From: Chamaecyparis obtusa
Taxonomy: Eukaryota > Streptophyta > Pinopsida > Cupressales > Cupressaceae
Reading direction: 5' to 3'
DNA: 64,000 nt
Assembly (NCBI GenBank): GCA_027943335.1
Contig: BSBK01006350.1
Location: 124,001 to 188,000, forward strand
In this document: piece by piece, positions 56,287-64,000 of the stretch
Layout: each line of letters opens with the position of its first letter
Numbering within the stretch: position 1 is the first letter of the stretch
Position numbers and translations under genes: made by a program
The notes under the pieces: model-generated
Database searches by the model: none
Told to the model about the DNA's origin: nothing
Seen by the model: only the letters and a program-made list of their open reading frames with translations

Positions 56287-59200
56287 ATGAAGGTTCTGAC
56301 ATTTGAGGAGGTTGTAGAAAATAGAGAGAAGGAGACAAAATGACAACAAGAAAGACTTTGAAACCTGAATAATGTTGGAGCATCGAGTTCAATAATTGTT
56401 TTAGAAGAGGAGGACAATGAAGACACCATAATGGACGTAGAGATTGAAGAAGAAAATTCAGGTGCATCTTCTAATCCAATATTGGATACAAGTATGTCTT
56501 CACATCCAAATGTTACAACTTATTTTGATAAAGATGTTCATGATTTACTAGAAGCAGGTTACAATAAAAATGATTTAAATTTTATTCCTGAAAATAGATT
56601 AACAAATTTAACTGCACGTGAAATTTTAAAAATTAGTAATGTTAATCATAATGATAAAGGTACTGAAAGTCAAACCCCAATTGAAACTAAAAAATCAAAC
56701 ACCAATTTAGATTGAAATCAACAATGTAGATGTAGACATAGAAACACCGATTGAGAAAGAAACTCATTTGAATGATAATGAAATAAATGAACAATTTCAA
56801 ATAAAAATTGATGTGCTAAACAATCTGCGTGGTTTGGTTTCATGGAGATAGATTAGGACACACATGAGCAGATTGTTTAGATAGTTTTTTTATAATAATA
56901 AATTTGGGTTTCAATGTCAATTAATGTTACAATTAATTAAAATATCTAAAATAAGAAAAAGTGATGAAGAGGTTATGCACTTATGTGAAAATGAAGAAGA
57001 AGGATGAGTCTCTAAAACAAGTTGTATCAACTGTTGCTAGTGCCTTGGACACAATTGGAAAGAAAAGTCATTCTAAAGATAGTAATGCAGCACAACAAGC
57101 AATAACAATAGCTTTAGTAAATAAAACTACTACTAATAAAAGAATGATTTCAAACATAAGTGGATATCTTAATATTCATCGTAAAACTTTAACAAGAGTT
57201 GTAAAGAGAAGAGTTAACTTTGAAAGTGATCTGACAAACCATTTATGGACCTTCAATGGCAAACTCCCGAGGTCTGACATGAAACTTACTGGTGAAGTCA
57301 AAACTTTGATTGAAAAATTTTGGCACGATAATACAAGAGTATCCCCTAATGCCAGAGATGTTCTTTAATTAAGAGTCGATTCAAAAGTTCATGATCCACA
57401 TCCAAAACACCTTTTAGATATGGCTCAAATAGAATTGTAGAAAAAATTTGTGGATGATAAGGTGTTAACTATTAGTATTAGTCAAAGATCTTTTGAAAAA
57501 TGTAAACGATGGTATGTAAGGATTAACAAAGAAAGAATCACCTATTGTTGCAAAACTCATGTTCAATTTCATTATTATTATGATATTTTTCGATCTATAT
57601 GTTCTACTATGCATACTAATGAAATGTTGTAGGAATGTGGTATAAATATACCACCTCAAACTGTAAAGGAGTTTATATCAAATTTGTTTTGTAACCCACC
57701 TAATGAGAAATTTTATCTTTTGAATGCATGTGTTTCTAGTGTATGTGACGTATGTGGCAGTCTTACATTATTAGATGAATGTTTGCATGAAAATATTTCC
57801 TTTGATTTTGGACAACAATTAGTTGATGTACAAATATTTAAAACTATTGAGTATCCATTGAAGGATGGAAAAGTTGGAAAATGGTGTGACCTAATAACTA
57901 AAAAATTAGTGTTAATGCTTTTATGAATGAATTCAAGAGTAAGGTCATACCTAAATATGTGAAACACTCTCACAATTCTAGATGGCTTGATGGACAATTT
58001 CGCATATGCAAGAATACATTTTCAATTGGTAGTATACTTTCAGTTGTTTACTTTACAGAGAACTACACGCTTGCACGACAAGATGAGATCTAACCATAAT
58101 ATTATAATTTAGTGCAAGTAACAATTTTTGTTCATATTGTCTATAGATATGCACCTGATATTACAGAAGAGGATCAAAAAATATTGAGAGAGTACCATTT
58201 CTATATGAGTGATAATAAGTTACACTCATCGGATTTTGTCCAGTATTGCTTTAAGACCTTTTATGAAAATTTAAGGGAAAGATAAATTTATACAACATAA
58301 CATCTAATATGGTCAGATACTTGCACATGGCAATTCAAGAATGCTAGAATGTTTTATTGGTTGAGTAGGATGCACAAGAAAATAAATATCCAACATATTT
58401 GGAGTTTTTTTGAGGATGGACATGGGAAGGGAGAACATGATGGTGCCAGTGCATGTGTTAAGAGAGCCCTTTGTAGAGAGAAACTCAAATTTGAGAAAAA
58501 ATCAAAATTTAAAGATGCACGTGCAATTGTTGAATGGTGTAAAACAAGTTTGTCTACAGGATCAAGTCAGAACTCTACAATCAAATGTTTTTTCTGGCTA
58601 GTTCAAGAGAAGAATATCCTTTCAAGATATGATTGTAATACAATCAATGTATTGGCTAAATGTCATTCATTTAGGAGTTCTAATTCTAACACTTGGACTA
58701 TATGGACTAGGAAGCTTGCATGTTTTTGTCATTTTTGTGTTGCAGGTGAATGGGAAGAATGCGATAATATAGAATGGGTCGAAGAATGGCTTCAAAAATC
58801 CTTAACACCTAGTGAGAGACAAGATGAAGATGATATAATAAATGAAGACCTATATCATGTCTTTGCGTCAGAAGATTATGATCATGTTTCAGACCTCATA
58901 CAACCTGGTAATTTAATTCAATTTATTGTAAAACTTCAAATTATATATTAGTTACATGTGTATGACATATAATTTAGGATTATATATATTTGAATTATAA
59001 ACCTTTAAATAAGTTTTATTTGTGCATGTACTTAATTTTGTTTTGCAGGACATGTGTATGGTGTTGTTGCACCTGAGGATAATGAAGAGAAGACAGAGTA
59101 TTGGTTAGCTTGATGTGTAGAACCTAAGAAAAAATTTGATATGTCATCAAGTAGATGATGATGATTTTTCAGTATCCAGTTGGGTCTATTGTGGTAGTTT

Positions 59201-59436
59201 GTACATGGCTACACAAATACCTAACAAGAATGAATGGTTTACCAGATTTTGAAGATTACCAATCAGAAAAGAAGATTATGCACTATTCCCATTTGGTAGT
59301 GGCAAAAAATATCAAATTGGAAAGATACAAAGGGAGACCTCCTAATAAAATATTATGGACACTTTCAATGGAAGAGCATGAGGCAATCATAGACGCATTG
59401 CATAAAAGAGAGGATGTTGATGGTACATTAGGTTGA
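56287..59436 (+). pseudogene. Transposase-like protein, DFaENY/SDxxxxQFKN/HGKGxxDG type
   Basis: Start chosen at MKVLTFEEVVENREKETK; the acidic N-terminus continues (LEEEDNEDTIMDVEIEEENS, YFDKDVHDLLEAGYNKNDLN). An HTH-like segment follows (NISGYLNIHRKTLTRVVKRR). Middle: SISQRSFEKCKRWYVRINKE, ITYCCKTHVQFHYYYD, then CVSSVCDVCGSLTLLDECLH. Core: VVYFTENYTLARQDEI (58043 on; the usual D before F is Tyr, codon 58049-58051), WSDTCTWQFKNARMFYWLS (58310 on), WSFFEDGHGKGEHDGASACV (58400 on). Then a CFCHFC motif and DYDHVSDLIQPG. An intron (GT 58908 to AG 59048) precedes HVYGVVAPEDNEEKTEYWLA and PVGSIVVVCTWLHKYLTRMN. I recall the same three core motifs in uncharacterised animal transposon proteins; the superfamily is not named here. 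About eight stops, two or more frameshifts and the D to Y change make it dead. Confidence 0.7.
58908..59048 (+). other. Probable intron of the transposase gene
   Basis: CAACCTG|GTAATT ... TTTTGTTTTGCAG|GACATG. AT-rich, 141 bp. Protein similarity resumes directly after the acceptor. Confidence 0.65.
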
Positions 59437-60468
59437 ATCAAATTTATACATGTAAGTTTTTGTTCAATTTTCATATTTCTACATGTCTTCTTTGAAGTGT
59501 CACAATTTATGATTTAGAGATATAGATTTTAAATTAAAATTAAAATTAACTTTAAATGAACTTGTATAAATTCTAACATTTCAACATGTTTATTTTTATG
59601 ATGCAGGATGTTTGGGAGAAAATAAACATGAACTATTTATGTAGTACAATGCACTCTTGTATTCGTACAATTTTGGCTTTGTAATTTAAGTTCACATGAA
59701 CTCACTTTTATTCATCAAATTTTATTTTAAATATTTAAGTTAAATTCATAACTTTTTATTCACCTAATTTTTGTCTAAATATTAAACTATGGACATTGGT
59801 TAGATTATGTTCACTTAATAGATCTTATGATAGATTTATTTGTATATCCATAAATTCATTGTTCAAATTAATAGATCTCATTGTTTAATAGTTATTAAGT
59901 TTGTAACATCCATATTGTTCTTGTCAATTACATGTATTAATAGATCTCATTGTTAGATAGATGGTTTTTTTTATAGTTAATGAAAGTGTTCATATTACTT
60001 GTAATGTATCTAGATATTGTTCTTCTCAATTACACATGAAATAATAGATCTCATTGTTAGATAGATGTTTTTTTAGGATATTGATAAATTTAATTACAAT
60101 TTCAATATTAAAAATGATTTCTTTTCCATAAGCTCATGTATATAAATAACAACTCATGATTAAGATAAATAACATAACAAGTCCTGAAATAATTTACATG
60201 TATCATAATGTCCATCATATCAACTCATGATATATACATACAATCACAAAACAAAGTCCTACTCTAAAAATAAATTCAAGTACAATATATGATAACAAGT
60301 GGACTAGTATGTAATGAAAGTCCTACTCTAACAACAAATAAAAATAATATGAAAAAGTCCAAATAATCATCATCATAATCTAAATAATATGAAAACAAGT
60401 CATCATAACACAAGTCCAAATAATCAGCATCATATAAAACAAGTCCAAATAGTCATCATAATATAACT
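59437..60468. other. AT-rich spacer between the convergent genes
   Basis: No gene. Two to three imperfect ~115-bp units (about 59850-60075) contain TAATAGATCTCATTGTTAGATAGATG. From 60230 to 60460 the words AAGTCCTACTCTAA and AAGTCCAAATA(A/G)TCATCAT recur. Confidence 0.6.
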
Positions 60469-62458
60469 CTACTCATCAAGTTGATCTGCAATCCTCTTCA
60501 CTCCACGTGACAAGGACTGTGATGCATCAACATGCTCTGTATGGTCCTGAGTAGTACCCTCATCCTGCTCTATCTAGTCTTGAGTACCCTCATCCTCAGG
60601 TACTTGAAAAGTGGATGTAGCCAACTCCTATAAAAACATTTAAAATACAAATTTTTAATAATTAGGTGTAAAAGATCTAGATAAACAATGGACATTGAAA
60701 AATTACTTTTAAACATTACCTCAAAAGATAGTGTTGATGGCTTCATTTGGCTTAATCCTGTAGCCATGCCAAGACTCATGGTGGTGTTGAACTGAACAAC
60801 AAATATAAAGCATGAATCAAACTTATAGTACATATACATAAATTATAAAGTATATATGACCTGACTATACAAATTTATGGAATAAAAACATGTACATTAC
60901 CCGTGTGTGACACGTAGCTAATGTCACTGATGAGTTAGGATGTAAATGTGATTGTGTAACATGAGACAATCCAAAAGCCTACAATTGCAAAAAAATAAGT
61001 GTGAATCAAAGTTGTACATAAATTAGTAAGATATAAACACTTAAAATCAATAAATGAAAAACATACTATAGGTATATGCGGTTGACTCTCAGTGACTGGT
61101 GGGGCAGAGAATGAAGGACTGCCAATCTTTGTGGTACATGAGAGACCCTACAAAATTACAAAAATATGTCAAACACATTATCAATTAAAGTTTATAGTGT
61201 TTAAAGTTTAAATGTATCAAGATCAAAGTGCATACCGTGAATGGAGCACCAATATGTCGAGGTGTTGATCTCATATGATGACGACTAATGAATGATGGAG
61301 GGTCAACCCTCCTTTATTCACCAAAAAACCCACATGTTATGGCTCATAATTGTATAAATAAGAAATTTAATATTGCACTATATAAATTATAATTAAATTT
61401 ACCTGTGTGGGATGATCATCGTCTGCATTGAGTAAATCAACATATGATGAGATATCATCTCCGACATCACCATGTGCACCATCATCATCATCGACATATC
61501 CACCATGTATGCCATCATCATCATCACCATACCCACCATGGGTAGCATCAGGATCAGACTGGGGACCTCTACGCATACCCCCATATCTCATGCAAACATG
61601 TGCTATGCTAGGAACATTCCTCGCCTGAGTCATGTGTTGTAACAAATTTCCCGTAAGGGCACTCAAAGAACCAAGAGATGATTGCACTGCTCGATGATGG
61701 CTAGGTGTAGGAAGTATAGGAGATGGAAGATGAACAAGGGGCTCATTTCACACACAATTTCTAGTTTTGTCACTCAATTTGGCCCCTGGCCTATCCTGTG
61801 GCATGCCCCAGCCAACCCCCTAAAATGCTCTCATGTCAAAATAATTGGGTTTCTTACCCAATTCAAACTTAGCCCATAATTTCTTCAAAAAATAAAGTGG
61901 GAACTCATGATTAGCATGTTGTGGATGGTCAAATATCATCCACCACCACTCCCAAAAATGCTCTGATATGCGGGGGTGTCTACACCATCCAATCAAAATA
62001 CGTCATTTCTTGCCAAGTATCTGCTCACCCGTTGTAGGGTTCAGAAAATAGGGTGCCAAATCAATTTTTGTAATTTTTAATTTATTAACTTCTTTATAAG
62101 AGAGGTCGTCAACATAATATAAATGCATACTCTCCCTCCATGACTCAAAACTATCAATTTCATAATCTAATGTGTGTATGAAATCTACTATGCCTTGCAT
62201 GCTATCTACAAGGCATAGTAGATGGGCAGATGGATAGGGATCATTCCTAATAATATTTATATCTCTCATAATCACCTCTAAATTTCTCCTAATATTATAT
62301 CTTAACTCTCTAGGTGGAGATGGAGGTGGAGGTGGAGGTGGAGGTGGAGGGAGAGGGGGAGGTGGAGGAGGTGGTGGAGGGAGAGGGGGAGGTGGAGGAG
62401 GAGGTGGTAATGGTGGTGCATGCTGACCTATAAGCTCATTAATGTGAAAATCATCCAT
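60469..62458 (-). pseudogene. Six-exon proline-rich accessory gene of DNA transposon copy 2
   Basis: Exons (high to low): 62458-61403, 61311-61236, 61147-61067, 60978-60901, 60791-60720, 60627-60469. All introns are GT-AG; all exons are phase 0 and multiples of three except exon 2 (76 bp), which needs one base removed to read RVDPPSFISRHHMRSTPRHI. Exon 1: MDDFHINELIGQHAPPLPPP, a run of about 35 prolines with a few Leu/Ser, then ELRYNIRRNLEVIMRDINII, FDHPQHANHEFPLYFLKKLW, and acidic DDDDGIHGGYVDDDD...DDISSYVDLLN. It ends GVKRIADQLDE. Four stops, all at CGA or CAG-like codons (GKK*RIL, RAF*GVG, CV*NEP, QD*IEQ). No known domain is recognised. An accessory DNA-binding or regulatory partner of the transposase is possible, by analogy with two-gene DNA transposons; a captured host gene is the alternative. 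Confidence 0.65.
62318..62408. repeat. GGTGGA-type repeat coding the polyproline run
   Basis: Tandem GGTGGAGGTGGAGG... with a duplicated GGGAGAGGGGGAGGTGGAGG block (62349-62368 and 62379-62398), read on - as CCT/CCA/CCC proline codons. Confidence 0.85.
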
Positions 62459-62585
62459 ATTTCCAATCTGTGTACATATAAAAATATGATAATTTACAAT
62501 TAACATACTATAAAATACATTAAAATTAATATACTATAAAATACATTTTACGTTACAACTTGAATGACTTAAATAATTAAAACTT

Positions 62586-62630
62586 GAGAGAGAGAGAGAG
62601 AGAGAAATAGGAGAGAGAGAGAGAGAGGGG
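62586..62630. repeat. (GA)n microsatellite, interrupted
   Basis: Two GA runs of about 20 bp separated by AATAGG, upstream of the minus-strand accessory gene. Confidence 0.9.
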
Positions 62631-62960
62631 TATGTGCAAGATCATGAGGGGCCAAACTATGCCCTTAAGTGGCAATGAAAAATCAGCAAATCAGGGTTAG
62701 TCAACTTGACGTGAAAATTTCAACTAGCTATCAACGTAATATCAAAAAGTTGTAAGAATAGAATTTGTAGAAAATTGAATGTAGTTTCTAAACTACTAGG
62801 CCTTTTTTGAAAAAGGGTTAGTATGATTGGTGAAAAGTATAGATTTCAATGCAGCAGTAAAATTTTTTTTGGAAAAAACTAAGAAGTAGGTGTATGTCTG
62901 ACCACCTTAATCATAATCAAATGATAATATTTTATTATAATATTTTATATATAAGTAGTA

Positions 62961-64000
62961 TGTTAGAAAGAAAAGATCCCCAAGATAACTAAGAGGGGGG
63001 GGGGGAGGGGGGGGGTGAATTGGTTATTTGATAATTAAACCATTTATCAACTTCAATATCAACTTCAACAGTTTTAAACCATATAATCAATGCAGTAACC
63101 AACCATAGAAAGATAATCATACAAAACGACACAATAACACAAGATATGTTAACTAGGGAACCTCTTGATCAAAGAGTAAACCCCGGTGGGAATGATGCCC
63201 ACAAAATGATGTACTAATATGAAAGTTCCTTGTAAAAGGATGGACCCTATTAGGAGTCTTATGACATACATTCAGTACATATGAATCTCTGTTAGGAGAT
63301 TTTGAATCCCTATTAAAAGATTCTAACCCTGTTAGGAGTTATGGAAGACAAAAGGACCCACTGCCCAAACAACTTCAAGGAAAGATCTCCGAACTCATTG
63401 TCCAATAGATCTTAGGATTATTCAACAGAATAATATGAAATGTGTTACCTCCTTCACACTGTGCTAGAATTGCACTCTCTGCTACACAAGATCACAAATC
63501 TAGATCTCTGTACTTTGCAAGTCTTCCTTCACCACTGAATTAGCTCTATTCTTCACCTCATGCATATATTCGCATCACAACTTTCACAATTTCATATCAC
63601 AACTATTACAATCCCATATTAAAACAAGGAAAACATTCCTTCCTTTATACCACACTCAAATAATTACAAATGAGTCGGCATCCAAATATAAAATAATAAT
63701 TTCAACACGCTACATCAAAATTACATAAAACTGTCGGCTTCCAGATACAATAACTTTCCAATCGTATGACCTAAAAGTTTGCACTATGAACCACATCACC
63801 ATCAATGAGTCTCAAAATTCCCTTTAACTATGCAAAATTAGATTCCATCCCGGTTAGGAGATATCCTCCGATTACCAAAAACCGCTAGTTAGGAACACTG
63901 CCAGAATACTGCTTCCACCAAAATGCTTATAACTTTCATGAATGAATGAATTTCTTTTTGCATTGTTAACCATAGGTTAATAACACCCCAAAGAACATAC
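62961..64000 (-). repeat. SIRE-like copia LTR, 3' end part, minus strand
   Basis: Read on -, it ends ...ACCAATTCACCCCC...CTCTTAGTTATCTTGGGGATC..TTTCTAACA, with TGTTAG at 62961. The C-rich tract ~40 bp before the end and the block GTGGGCATCATTCCCACCGGGGTTTACTC...AGAGGTTCCC..ACATATCTTGTGTTATTGTGT are those of SIRE/Maximus-type LTRs and align with 7360-7616. Several GTTAGGAG words recur at 63250-63350 and 63853. The other end and the body lie beyond the window. Only the last ~1.04 kb is present. Confidence 0.65.
62992..63016. repeat. G-run (potential G-quadruplex)
   Basis: AGAGG then two runs of about nine to twelve G separated by single A, inside the LTR. Enough guanines for four stacked runs. 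Confidence 0.7.

Larger units (their letters stand above)
55149..62960 (+). mobile_element. DNA transposon copy 2 with two convergent genes
   Basis: The left end GGGTGGCTGCAAGAAGTTGAGTCCCACTTTTGG (55149-55181) shares GGGTG and GAGTCCCACTTTTGG with 38614-38646. A transposase gene (56287-59436, +) and a six-exon gene (62458-60469, -) point at each other. The right end is not defined: a minus-strand LTR begins at 62961 and I find no inverted match to the left end before it, so the right terminus is probably outside the window. Target duplication cannot be checked. Confidence 0.55.

Noticed and set aside
62318..62408. Extensin or formin-like host gene from the polyproline run
   Set aside because: No SP4/YVY motifs or FH2 domain; the rest of the protein and its place in the transposon do not fit.
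62860..62920. Right terminal inverted repeat of DNA transposon copy 2 (GACCACCTTAA)
   Set aside because: Only GGTGG is shared with the left end; too short to support a terminus.

Overview
The window reads as intergenic DNA from a very large, AT-rich plant nuclear genome. A conifer or other gymnosperm is my best guess, from the mix of old LINEs, SIRE-like, Athila-like and non-autonomous LTR elements and wide spacing; the species is not determined. I see no intact host gene. The only host-derived coding remnant is a broken pentatricopeptide-repeat (PPR) fragment near 1.5-2.3 kb. Nearly all else is transposon on transposon, and most reading frames are broken by stops that look like CAG/CAA/CGA to TAG/TAA/TGA changes, as expected from deamination of methylated cytosine.

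Layout. 354-952: a long hairpin. 4.2-7.6 kb: the 3' end of a SIRE-like Ty1/copia element with its LTR. 7.6-22.0 kb: an old minus-strand L1-type LINE (LINE1) split by a young 10-kb LTR element (element C, 7983-18001). C has two 1028-bp LTRs that I could tell apart at only about four bases, a 5-bp target duplication, no pol, and one large serine-rich reading frame. 22.0-27.1 kb: a second minus-strand LINE (LINE2) with reverse transcriptase, RNase H and a third ORF that starts inside the ORF2 stop codon (TAATG). 27.5-28.4 kb: a plus-strand LINE scrap. 28.4-38.6 kb: a decayed Athila-like Ty3/gypsy element (B) with gag, protease, RT-RNase H, integrase and a 3' env-position ORF.

38.6-55.0 kb: remains of an unusual DNA transposon (copy 1). 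It is interrupted by a non-autonomous LTR element (D, 39390-46689). D's 3' LTR is in turn a mosaic with a truncated third LTR element (E) that has four tandem primer-binding sites. LINE3 (50.1-54.6 kb) cuts the transposase remnant of copy 1, and a SINE with a 16-bp target duplication sits in the same remnant. 55.1-63.0 kb: copy 2 of that DNA transposon, with a decayed transposase gene on + and a convergent six-exon gene for a proline-rich protein on -. 63.0-64.0 kb: a second SIRE-like LTR on -, running off the end.

Most notable are the DNA transposon family with two convergent genes, a transposase of a DFaENY / SDxxxxQFKN / HGKGxxDG type and shared GGGTG...GAGTCCCACTTTTGG ends; the LINE family with a conserved third ORF behind a TAATG stop-restart in two divergent copies; and the young element C with its own 846-residue protein and repeated tetraloop-like hairpins.
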